This document shows, one piece after another, positions 32,272 through 41,094 of a stretch of 64,000 bases of DNA. The notes beneath the pieces are model-generated. The model did no database searches. It saw nothing but the letters and a program-made list of their open reading frames with translations, and was not told the origin of the DNA. Within the stretch, counting starts at the first letter, position 1; every line of letters begins with the position of its first letter. The position numbers and the translations under genes are program-made. Origin of the DNA: Acidobacteriota bacterium (GTDB taxonomy: Bacteria > Acidobacteriota > UBA6911 > JACQSX01); the NCBI GenBank assembly GCA_016211105.1, contig JACQSX010000016.1, forward strand, positions 186,001-250,000, given 5' to 3'.

Positions 32272-35066
32272 AAAACGAAACCGTAAGCTACGATTCTGAT
32301 TCTCAAGTTCGCGCCACCGATCGCGTTCGTGTGCCTTCGCGACCCGATCTGGGCGTCGGCGAGGTGTTTCGAGTCGCCGAAAGGGGCGGTGTTTACCAGG
32401 CTGATGTCGTGTTTGAGACGCCGGCCGGCCGCCAGGTCGAAACTCTGCCCATTGAGCTATTGGAAAAGACAGGAGATCTGTGGGATCGCCTCGCCCGGAA
32501 AGATTTTGATAACCCTGAAGCCTACTGCCTCAAGCAGATGGCGACTGAGCTGATGTTCTCGAACAGCGGGGGAGAACTCACTTCAAGCCGCGTGAATCTT
32601 CTACCTCATCAGATACTGCTTGTTCATGATGTGGTCGCCATGCGAAACCGGAGGTTACTGATTGCCGATGAAGTCGGTCTCGGCAAGACCATTGAGACCG
32701 GCATGGCACTGCGCGAGCTGCTCGCCCGCGGAGAAGCGGACCGAATCCTTATTATCACCCCGGCGGGCTTGATTAAGAACTGGCAGCGCGAGCTGACGGA
32801 ATGTTTTCGCCTGCATTTTGAGATTCTTGGCCGGGATTTCCGGGACCATGGCTCTGCCAGTTGGGAAATTCATCAACGCGTCATTGCTTCCATCGACACC
32901 TTGAAACAGCCGCGACGAATCCAGAGGCTTTTGGGCGCGCCGCGATGGGACGTGATCGTTTTTGATGAAGCCCATCACCTTTCCCGCACACGTTCCGGTA
33001 ACAAGACCACCACCACCCAGAATTACAAGCTAGCCGAGATGCTGCGGGGCCATACACGGGACTTTCTTTTTCTGTCGGCTACCCCTCACCAGGGAAATGC
33101 CTTCCAGTTCTGGTCTCTCATTCAACTGCTTGATGATCAGCTCTTCGCCACACCTGAAGGGTTGCTTGACCATCGTGGGTTACTGGGTCGAGTCATGATT
33201 CGAAGGACCAAGCGTGAGGTAACCGATCCGGAAGGCAAGCCGGTTTTTCGGCGCCGGCAGGTCCATACAGAAACCTTCAGCCTCGGTCCTCGGGAACGCA
33301 GTTTCTATGAGCGCCTGAGTGAGTATTTACGAGAAGGGTACAACGCGGCCGGAATCAACCAGAGACGCACCACCAGCCAGCAGCGGGCCATTGGGTTTGT
33401 AATGGTCACCTTTCAAAAAATCATGTCCTCCAGCCCCCGCGCAATTCGCCAGGCCCTGTGCCGGCGATTACTGGTCGTGCTTACTCGAAGGCAATTGCAG
33501 CTTGAATCTCGCAGGAGGCAGGGCGCTACTCTGGCCGAAGAGATCATGAAGATTCAGGACGAGATGCTGGATTTGGCCCGCAGGATCCTTGGAGGTTCAG
33601 CGGTTTCTGACAGCGACGCAGAGGCCTATGTGGGGCAAGTGAGCCGGAGACTGCTGCGAAAACTCGAAGAAACTTATGAGCGAACGTCATGGTCGCTGGA
33701 TTCAGACGAAGACGCCGATGAAGGTGTCTTCGCGGAGGCAGATATTCCAGGTGAGATCAACAAACTTAGGGAGTTAATAGCCCTCGTCCCTGAGGGCACG
33801 GATCGGCGCTTTGATACTCTCCTCCGGGCTATCAGCGATCTTTCTCGTCACAATCGCAGAGAACGGTTTGTAATCTTCACGCAGTACCGGGAAACGATGG
33901 AATTCCTGCGAGGAGAGTTGGAGCGCATCTTCGGGGCCGAGAGTGTGGCCAGAATACGTGGTGGACCTCTGGAGGATAAGATCGCGGCCATGGAGGCTTT
34001 CTGGGCAGGGGATGGCGCTCGATTTCTGATCAGTACTTCTGCCGGAGGCGAAGGCATTAACCTTCAAGTTGCCAGCATTCTTTTCAACTACGATCTTCCG
34101 TGGAATCCAATGGCCGTTGAACAGAGGATTGGGCGAATACACCGATACGGCCAGCAGGAGACGGTTCAGGTCTACAATCTGGTCGCGGAGGACACGGTCG
34201 AAGAGCGGATTTATTCGATCTTGCAGGCGAAGCTGTCTGAAATCGCTCTTTCTATTGGCAAGGTCGACGAATCCGGCAATCCCACAGAGGATTTTCAGAG
34301 TGAGATCCTGGGATACCTGGGCAGCCGGCCCGACTACGAAGAGCTGTACAAGCGGGCCCTGGTGGACAAAGATTACCGGCGCACCGAGGCCGAAATGCAA
34401 TCTCTTTTGGAAGAGGCGTTGCGTGCCCGCGAGGCTCTTACAAACTTAACTCAAGATCTTAGTAATTTTAACCTCGAATCTTTTCGCCTGCTGGAAGGGA
34501 GGTATTCTCTGGAAGAACTGGGTGATTGGGTGAAAAACACGATCTTGCACTTGGGGGGGGCGGCTATGCCAAGCGGGGAATTTTGGACTTTCATCGTTCC
34601 CGAATCGTTGCAACGATCTTATCGCCTCTCACCGAGGTACGACCGCATTTGTTTTGATCGAGGACTCGCACTGCGAACGCGTGATTGTGAGTTGGGTGGG
34701 GTCGGGCACCCGCTCGTTGATAGTTTAATGGATCGGGTTCGCCAACCCGATTTCCAGGGAGAAGTGTGCGCCTTCGGCTCAGGCAAAGTAGTCAAGACCC
34801 AATTTCTTGTGCAACGACGGGACGAGAGAGGCCGTTTGCATGGAAAAGTATTTAATTTGGTGTGGACACGATCCAATGGGCAAGTCGAGATGGATCGTAG
34901 GTTTGACGTCCCTGCGAAGATAGATGGAAATGACGGAACTTTAGATTTTCCAGCGGTTCGCCAGCAGGTCGAAGAAGCGCTTCAGGCGGAAATCATCGCG
35001 TGGCTGCCGGACCGGCAATCGCGTGCAGGCCTCCAGATTACGCTGGCAGGCCTACATCTCGAATAG
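32268..35066 (+). CDS. SNF2/DEAH-type helicase (DrmD-like)
   Basis: This 932-aa superfamily 2 ATPase has a Walker A 'LIADEVGLGKTIETGMAL' (about 131-148), DEAH box 'VIVFDEAHHLS', motif III 'LFLSATPHQG', and the C-terminal helicase lobe 'RFVIFTQYRETMEFL', 'ISTSAGGEGINLQ' and 'QRIGRIHRYGQQETVQVYN'. An N-terminal small beta domain ('RVRVPSRPDLGVGEVFRVAE') and a 250-residue C-terminal region complete it. It resembles HepA/RapA-like and DISARM DrmD helicases, which translocate on double-stranded DNA. It is intact and is the last gene of the coupled operon. Confidence 0.9.
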   Translation: MKNETVSYDSDSQVRATDRVRVPSRPDLGVGEVFRVAERGGVYQADVVFETPAGRQVETLPIELLEKTGDLWDRLARKDFDNPEAYCLKQMATELMFSNSGGELTSSRVNLLPHQILLVHDVVAMRNRRLLIADEVGLGKTIETGMALRELLARGEADRILIITPAGLIKNWQRELTECFRLHFEILGRDFRDHGSASWEIHQRVIASIDTLKQPRRIQRLLGAPRWDVIVFDEAHHLSRTRSGNKTTTTQNYKLAEMLRGHTRDFLFLSATPHQGNAFQFWSLIQLLDDQLFATPEGLLDHRGLLGRVMIRRTKREVTDPEGKPVFRRRQVHTETFSLGPRERSFYERLSEYLREGYNAAGINQRRTTSQQRAIGFVMVTFQKIMSSSPRAIRQALCRRLLVVLTRRQLQLESRRRQGATLAEEIMKIQDEMLDLARRILGGSAVSDSDAEAYVGQVSRRLLRKLEETYERTSWSLDSDEDADEGVFAEADIPGEINKLRELIALVPEGTDRRFDTLLRAISDLSRHNRRERFVIFTQYRETMEFLRGELERIFGAESVARIRGGPLEDKIAAMEAFWAGDGARFLISTSAGGEGINLQVASILFNYDLPWNPMAVEQRIGRIHRYGQQETVQVYNLVAEDTVEERIYSILQAKLSEIALSIGKVDESGNPTEDFQSEILGYLGSRPDYEELYKRALVDKDYRRTEAEMQSLLEEALRAREALTNLTQDLSNFNLESFRLLEGRYSLEELGDWVKNTILHLGGAAMPSGEFWTFIVPESLQRSYRLSPRYDRICFDRGLALRTRDCELGGVGHPLVDSLMDRVRQPDFQGEVCAFGSGKVVKTQFLVQRRDERGRLHGKVFNLVWTRSNGQVEMDRRFDVPAKIDGNDGTLDFPAVRQQVEEALQAEIIAWLPDRQSRAGLQITLAGLHLE

Positions 35067-35117
35067 CCAACTGCACGAGATTGGCAAGGCTCATTGAATC
35101 TCGGAGGCTCGATCGAA

Positions 35118-35297
35118 ATGATTCCCAATGCGCTACGAATCGCGGAGCTGACTGTGGACAAGCAGGCCCAGACTTTGTTGATGCCTGTTTCCGCCCTCCG
35201 GCAGCTTAACGACTTGCCCGACGACATCTGGACTCGCATCAACATCGAGTTTTACAAAGACTCCGCCGACTCTGTGTTCAAGGCATTGGTGGAGTAG
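35118..35297 (+). CDS. Small unknown protein between the helicase and CBASS
   Basis: A 59-aa product from ATG 35118 with GGAGG 10 bases upstream (TTG 35094 would add 8 residues): 'IPNALRIAELTVDKQAQTLL', 'LNDLPDDIWTRINIEFYKDS'. Acidic, without a recognisable domain. It lies 51 bases after the helicase stop and ends 5 bases before the patatin gene, so it may be the last gene of the first operon or the first of the CBASS operon. The good ribosome-binding site supports it; function unknown. Confidence 0.5.
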   Translation: MIPNALRIAELTVDKQAQTLLMPVSALRQLNDLPDDIWTRINIEFYKDSADSVFKALVE

Positions 35298-35302
35298 AAG
35301 CC

Positions 35303-36366
35303 ATGTCTCAGCCTTCCGGGATACTTGGAACAGCGAGCACAACGGCAATGCAAATCTTAAGCATTGATGGTGGTGGCTACTTAGGCTTGACCAGTGCTTC
35401 ATTTCTAGCTGAGTTGGAACGACACTTCAACAGGACATGTCACGAGTGTTTTGACTTGTTTGTGGAACCAGTACCGGCGCCATCATTGCCCTCGCGCTTG
35501 CCTCTGGGAAAACAGCGAAGGAAGTGTGCGATCTCTACAAATCTTTTGGCCCGCGCGTTTTCAAGCATTGGTTTCAAGCCAGTCGGAAGCTCCACACATT
35601 TAAGGGTTGCTTGATCTCTCTTTATAGCAATCGTGAATTGCGTAGCGCTCTCAGCGACGTCTTTGGAGACCTCACACTCGGGTCCATTCTAGAAAAGGGG
35701 GAATATGCTGTCATACCGGCGTTCTGCTTAACAACCGGGCGGCCTCGGATATTCAAAACCGATCATGCCGATGGTCTTTCGCGGCACAATCAATACAGCA
35801 TCGGAGATATTGCGCTAGCAAGTTCCGCGGCTCCCATCTACTTCCCGGTTGTTGAAGTGAAAACACCAGATGATGCTAGAGTCGAAAGGTATTGTGATGG
35901 GGGAATATTCGCAAACCACCCGGCGCTCCTCGGTCTTGCGGAAGCGCTGTACCACCTGAAAAGACCTCTTACCGAGATCAAGATCCTCTCTGTATCGACG
36001 CCTCGCAGTATGGTCGCTGAAGACTTTTCAGCTGTAGGATTTGTACGGCGTCGAGTCTTACGCAGGGGTCTCTTCGCATGGCGGCGATCACTTGCAGGCC
36101 TCTTCATCGATTCAACCTCTGATATTTCTGATGAAGCCCTACGCCGGATTTTCTTCGCAATTGGGGGATCAAAATCGGATTATCAGCGCATCGTCTTTCC
36201 CAGACCTCAAGGATTGGACCTTGACATCGCGACCACGAATGCGACGCACACTCTAGAAACCATGGGTGTGGAGAAGGGCAGCAACCGTGAGGTTCGAGAT
36301 CAAATGGAAGTCTTTTTTAAGGAGGTTGCAAAAGCAACATATGGCCAACGTTCAGAAATACTTTGA
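35303..36366 (+). pseudogene. capV: CBASS patatin-like phospholipase effector (CapV), frameshifted at the active site
   Basis: Patatin-like lipase that in CBASS is switched on by a cyclic dinucleotide and degrades the cell's own membrane. The oxyanion motif 'ILSIDGGGYLGLTSA' is near residue 18, and the catalytic Asp motif is 'ERYCDGGIFANHP'. Between them the frame breaks exactly at the nucleophile elbow. The present GTGGAACC gives 'FVEPVP'; one extra G (GTGGGAACC, around 35464) gives 'FVGTSTGAIIALALASG', the GxSxG with the catalytic Ser. The repaired gene is 354 aa, normal for CapV. As written, the lipase cannot be made. An assembly error in a G run is possible. Confidence 0.85.
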
Positions 36367-37336
36367 GCAATTTCATGAAAGGATACGTACAGACTACGAG
36401 ATGAACAGCACTCTCCGCGAGAAGAAGGACATAATCCTAGCTCTTCTCTGAAAGCGACTAAAGGGGGCTGGAAGGCCGAGCTTTGATGAGCTTCTGCAGG
36501 GTAGCTATTCGATGCCAGTACGCACTGGCGTATGCCCAATTGCCAAACTCGAATACGATATCGATATTGGCCTACGTTTTCCTTTTGCTGAAAACGCTCA
36601 TTCTGCAGGCGAGGTCCGCCGATGGGTGCTTGAGGCGGTAGATGGCCATACGGATAGCGTTGAGGAGATGGGTCCATGCATTCGCGTCACATACACAGAC
36701 GGTTATCACGTAGATCTTGTCTCTTATACAAGTTGGGCTGATTCCGGCAATCAAGAACTGTGTCGACTAGCGCATCGAACGAAAGGCTGGTGCCCCGCCG
36801 ATCCTCCAGCGCTGCTGGAATATATCCGCAATGCGCGAAAGTCATTTGAAGGTACTGAGGATTCGAGGACAAAGACCGATCAGTTACGCCGTGTGGTCCG
36901 ATACTTGAAGCGGTGGTACGACGTTGCAATTCCGATAGAGTCTGACGCTAAGCCCACTGGGTTAGCCTTCCTACTCCTTGCAATTGCACACTTATCCCCA
37001 ACCAAATTTTGGGATGGAGTCTCTGATGATCGGGCGGCTCTATTTTCATTGGCAAATTGCGCGACAAATGTTGGAGCACGGATTTCTATCCGTAAGCCCA
37101 CACCGGAGTACGAGGACGTTTTCGGGAAATTGTCCGAACGTGAGATGTCTGATCTCAAAGACCAGTTCCGAACTATGGCGAAAGCGCTCAACGAAGCAAA
37201 CCGTGAGACTGACCCAGTTGTTGCCTGCAAACTATTGCAGGCGGTTTTTGGAGACGATTTTCCGGTTCCAGATCCAGAAGACACAGGAAAGAAGACAGCG
37301 GCTCCTGCGATAGTTACGTCAAGTTCTTCGGCTTAA
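36341..37336 (+). pseudogene. CBASS CD-NTase (cGAS/DncV-like), interrupted by an in-frame TGA
   Basis: Nucleotidyltransferase that would sense phage infection and make the cyclic nucleotide activating CapV. The frame from ATG 36341 ('MANVQKYFEQFHERIRTDYE') runs to TGA 36449-36451 and continues in the same frame: 'KRLKGAGRPSFDELLQGSYS', then 'EYDIDIGLRF' and 'YHVDLVSY'. That gives the GS motif and the three metal-binding Asp residues of CD-NTases. Reopening is therefore a single codon change (CGA to TGA would do it). From the next ATG, 36512, a product would lack the GS motif. The start overlaps the capV end by 26 bases. The clade and product nucleotide cannot be told. Confidence 0.82.
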
Positions 37337-37338
37337 TT

Positions 37339-39080
37339 GTGTTCAAGCAACAGCTCCAATTGATTGGTGATAACTCCAGACGCCGAGCGGCTGACTACCT
37401 TATTAACCTTGGTTTCGTTCAGGAGGATACGGGATGGCGTGGTCAGATGAATCTCGGACAGGAAGGACATATTCCAGTAAGACTGGCCCTGCCTGACTCT
37501 TTTCCGCACGGCGTGCCTTCCGTTTTTGTCAATAGAGACGATCTTCAGCGCCGAATTCCACACGTTGAGAAGACCGGAAAGATTTGCGTGGCACCAAGCG
37601 TCGGGGTTCTTCTTGATTCCGAGAACCCCGACGGAATTGTGCGAGACGCTTTGGAACGTGCTCGGTGTACATTACAGAACGGCCTCGCTGGCACAAATCT
37701 TGGTGATTTTAAGAAGGAATTCCTTAGCTATTGGGGCGGTGAGGAGACGGTCCTTGCAGGCTGTAACGTTTCAGGCCCTGCCCGACCCATATCCTTTTTT
37801 CGGTTTGAGCGACGGAGGGAGGGAGAGAAATCTCTTACAAATTGGCTCCTGGTTGACGGGAGTGGGGCCGGGGAGAAATTAGTTCGCCAATTAGGGGGTG
37901 TTATAACTGATCGCCAGGAAAGCTTCTTTCTTCCTTTGGCTCAGCCGTTCGATCCGCCAGATTTTGACCAGGTGCTTTCCGCTCAGGAGGCTCTGGTAAC
38001 CATACAATCGAACTGTTCAGAAGACACATGGACGTCCCTCCAGGAGTGGCTCCGGAACCGCCTTCTGCCCGCCGTAGTGCTTTTAGCCATGCCTATCGAT
38101 CAAGGCTGGGTCTTATTTGCCGTACTGTTCGACAAGCCACTGTCACAAGCGAGAAGGGCCGTATTTCGGGGGTTTCGGCCAAAGAGTGTCACTGCAACCA
38201 GAGAACTCCAATTTTCGAAGTCACAAGCCGTGAAACGTATCAATATCGACCGGTATATACCGCTTTTTTACTGCCGAGGGGTGGCGCAATGGAAATTCTT
38301 CGGGAGAAAACCGTTACGGTTGTCGGGTGTGGTTCGATTGGTTCCCACCTATGCGAGCGATTGGCTTCTCTCGGACTGGGACATCTTAATCTGATTGATC
38401 CCGAGATCATGGAGGCATCTAACCTGTATCGCCACGTTCTCGGGATTACCGATGTTGGTGTCCATAAGGTAAAGGGACTCTCAGATCTCCTTCAGGATCA
38501 TTATCCACACATCTCGCTACAGTATCGAGCCGAACGAGTTGAGGCAGTCCTGGAACAGGATGCGAAATTTATTTGTGCGGCTGATGCAATTGTCATAGCA
38601 CTCGGCGATGAAACGCTGGAGTTGTGGCTCAACCAGTTCTTTGGGAGTCAGAGGCCCCGTCTTCATGCGTGGCTCGACCCGCTTGGAATTGGAGGTCATG
38701 TGCTTGGTACCGGAATTGGCGGCGAGGCGGGCTGTTTTCGCTGTTTGTTTGAGCGGGATGAGCAGCTCGGTCTGTACAACAAGGCCTCCTTTGCTAACCG
38801 TGGGCAAACGTTTCAACGGAGCATAGCGGGTTGTTCAGGAACGTTCGCGCCATTTGCAGGTGTCGATGCAGATCGGACAGCGTTGGAAGCTGCTAGGCTA
38901 GTGGCAAGGATTCTGACGGGCAAAGAGACTGAAAACGTACTCGTTAGCTGGTTTGGTTACCCCGATGAATTTCTCGAGGCCGGATTCACCTTGTCTACGC
39001 GCGCGGAATTGTTCCAGCCTGGGGACTGCAAGAGAATAAAAGACTTTGCAACCCGAGAATGCCCGCACTGCTGTGGTTAA
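37339..39080 (+). pseudogene. cap2: CBASS Cap2 (E2-E1 fusion), frameshifted at a T6 run
   Basis: Ubiquitin-transfer-like enzyme that primes the CD-NTase by conjugating its C-terminus. The first frame (37339-38394, GTG start two bases after the CD-NTase stop) holds the E2-like domain with its Cys in 'HVEKTGKICVAPSVG'. The second frame holds the E1 adenylation domain: 'VTVVGCGSIGSHLCERLASL', 'LIDPEIMEASNLYRH', the catalytic Cys in 'SIAGCSGTFAPFAG' and the C-terminal 'ECPHCCG'. Adding one T to the T6 run at 38264-38269 joins them ('IPLFLLPRGGAMEILREKTV') into 580 aa, the usual Cap2 size. As written, E2 and E1 would be separate polypeptides. Confidence 0.85.
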
Positions 39081-39568
39081 CTTCCGTGAGATTTCAACGG
39101 CCGGATGGAGGCTGCCTTGAGTTCAGTGAAGATGTTGTCACGACACTGGAGCGTTACCGCCAGAATGCTGCGGGCGCTACTGAGAGCGGTGGTGTGCTTC
39201 TGGGAAGGTTAGTTCTGGATTCAGCGGATATCGTTGTCGATGAGATTACGGAGCCAACAGTGTCGGATCGAAGAAGTAGATTTTTCTTTTTTAGGAGTAA
39301 AGAACGCACTCAAAAGCGGGTCACCAAGGCCTGGTGCGAGTTCAATGGCACGCGAAACTATCTTGGTGAGTGGCATACGCACCCCGAGGACGATCCACGG
39401 CCTTCGCCTCACGATCTGGCCAACTGGAAGCGAATTGCGCGGTTAGCCAAGTATGAACAGAATTTTCTATTCTTTGCGATTGTCGGCCGTCTGCAGATTC
39501 GAGTTTGGGAAATTGCAAAGCAGGGTACGCCACAGGAACTCTCTCCTATTGAGTCGACCCAACTGTGA
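39059..39568 (+). CDS. cap3: CBASS Cap3 JAMM/JAB isopeptidase
   Basis: JAMM metalloprotease of up to 169 aa that would remove the CD-NTase from its Cap2-made conjugates. Motif: Glu in 'ATESGGVLLG', then 'GEWHTHPEDDPRPSPHDLANW', that is HxHPx(n)SxxD, the complete zinc site. It overlaps the end of cap2 by 22 bases. GTG 39086 ('VRFQRPDGG') is an alternative start closer to typical Cap3 N-termini. It is the only CBASS gene of the four without a lesion. Confidence 0.88.
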   Translation: MPALLWLTSVRFQRPDGGCLEFSEDVVTTLERYRQNAAGATESGGVLLGRLVLDSADIVVDEITEPTVSDRRSRFFFFRSKERTQKRVTKAWCEFNGTRNYLGEWHTHPEDDPRPSPHDLANWKRIARLAKYEQNFLFFAIVGRLQIRVWEIAKQGTPQELSPIESTQL

Positions 39569-39682
39569 ATTGAACGATGCACGATTAGTAACTCTTTGAT
39601 CATCTCAGCAATTACATTGATCGTGTTCGAAATTTCTGGGCTCAATAGTTTCTGACCACTGAGCAGCCAACTCCCGCCACCT

Positions 39683-41041
39683 TCATACCGCGCTTGCTTG
39701 CGGAATCGAATGTTCGTTCCGGGCGAGGACGGCAAACTCCACTTGCCGTCGCCGCATTTCGACATCGGCGGCAAGGCGTTTCCAGTTGTCTGGGTGCACT
39801 ACAGAATGGAAATAGCCGTAAACGATGCGCTTGGTCAATCGGACCTGCTCGATGCGATCACGAAATCGGATCATCTCATCGCAGATCTCGTGAATTGCCG
39901 CCAGATCGGGACCGAACTCCTGCTCGATGTCCCCACGCTTGTACTTAGAAGCGATGCGTTTGAGATAGTCATCCCAGAGGCACTCCATGAGCATTTGAAA
40001 TCGCCGGAAGTAAATGTCCCAAAATTGCTTGCAGTCCGCCCATTCCTCGACGGTGATCCGAGACGACTTTGCTTCAAGGCCAAGAATCGTCCTCTCAATC
40101 TGCGTTCGCAACAGATTCCCCATCGACAAGAATATGTGGAGGAAATTAGGGATACCCTCAAGCAAGCGCGTTTTCGCGTGTCGTTGCAACTTTTTGAAAT
40201 GCCGGTCAAAAAACCTTAGGGTGGCCTCGTGAAGCGTCTTGCAGATCTGCAAGTTTCGCTCTCCGAGGGAGCGCATCCCCTCCCTGCCTTCCCAAACAGG
40301 GCGCTGGCGGAACACTGCTAGTCCGGGCGCATTCACCAGCGGGATGTCGCAGAAACTGAGGAAAGTCAATAGGGCGGCGTTGTCTCCATCACGCAGCAAG
40401 TCATTCAAAACGGCAAAAAATTGGCTGGCGCTCTCTTTGGCTTCCCGAATATGGCGTTCCTGCCTGACACTCTCGTGCGTTTCGATATCGACTAGGTTTG
40501 TGATCAGAAGTGTATTGCTAAGTTCTTCTCCTGTTGCCAGGTCCTTCAGGCAAACGAGGCTAGAACTCTGCCTGAGAATGGGCAATAGCCGCGTGGGAAG
40601 TTTCGCCGATAGCGTACTTTGGGAGTCTCGAGTTGTCTCGAATTCCTGGGTTGACGAATCGGTTAGCTGCAGGTGGGTCACGGCGGTCGAATTTGGAAAG
40701 TCCTCTGGGAATTTCCCATGTAGCGTGAGTCGATCAGACTCAACGATCGCTTCACGAAGGCAAATAGGCCTCAAAGCGTCGGCCGAGCTCACGGGTTCAC
40801 GCGTATCAGTTCGGAGTTCGTCGTCGCTCGAAAGACGATGTGCATTGCTGCACGGGTCAACAAACCGCCTCAAATCAAACGACTTCGCACCTATCGGCGG
40901 AAGGACAACGAGCGCCTCTACGTTTCCGTTTTGGGCTTCGGAGCATAGGGCTGGATAAGTAAAATTGGCGCTTCCGTAAACGACCCGACGAATCGTATCG
41001 GCCTCAAAGAGGATCAAACGTGTAAGTTGTGAGCACTGCAT
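39683..41041 (-). CDS. Phospholipase D-like protein missing the HxK part of its motif
   Basis: This 452-aa frame opens with 'RLILFEADTIRRVVYGSANF' then 'TYPALCSEAQNGNVEALVVL', which is the GSANFT half of an HKD motif and its following strand. The HxK that should precede it is not present, and the usual N-terminal half of a PLD protein (first HKD, about 200 residues) is absent. The remaining 400 residues are helical and charged ('RFFDRHFKKLQRHAKTRLLE', 'FRDRIEQVRLTKRIVYGYF') and I do not recognise them. It follows, on the same strand, an unknown gene that is itself broken. Possibly the PLD component of a third, damaged defence module. Confidence 0.55.
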   Translation of the reverse strand: MQCSQLTRLILFEADTIRRVVYGSANFTYPALCSEAQNGNVEALVVLPPIGAKSFDLRRFVDPCSNAHRLSSDDELRTDTREPVSSADALRPICLREAIVESDRLTLHGKFPEDFPNSTAVTHLQLTDSSTQEFETTRDSQSTLSAKLPTRLLPILRQSSSLVCLKDLATGEELSNTLLITNLVDIETHESVRQERHIREAKESASQFFAVLNDLLRDGDNAALLTFLSFCDIPLVNAPGLAVFRQRPVWEGREGMRSLGERNLQICKTLHEATLRFFDRHFKKLQRHAKTRLLEGIPNFLHIFLSMGNLLRTQIERTILGLEAKSSRITVEEWADCKQFWDIYFRRFQMLMECLWDDYLKRIASKYKRGDIEQEFGPDLAAIHEICDEMIRFRDRIEQVRLTKRIVYGYFHSVVHPDNWKRLAADVEMRRRQVEFAVLARNEHSIPQASAV

Positions 41042-41094
41042 TGTCGAAGACCCTCTTTGACAATGCCTCTTGAATATTGAGCCTTAATGATTTC

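Noticed and set aside
24412-35066. Calling the operon a standard BREX type 1 or DISARM system
   Set aside because: brxA, brxB, brxL, full-length pglZ, drmA and drmB are all missing; only individual components are shared.
36449-36451. Selenocysteine or other recoding of the TGA in the CD-NTase
   Set aside because: No SECIS-like hairpin was seen directly after it, CD-NTases do not use selenocysteine at this place, and a neighbouring gene carries a TAG lesion. General decay explains both.
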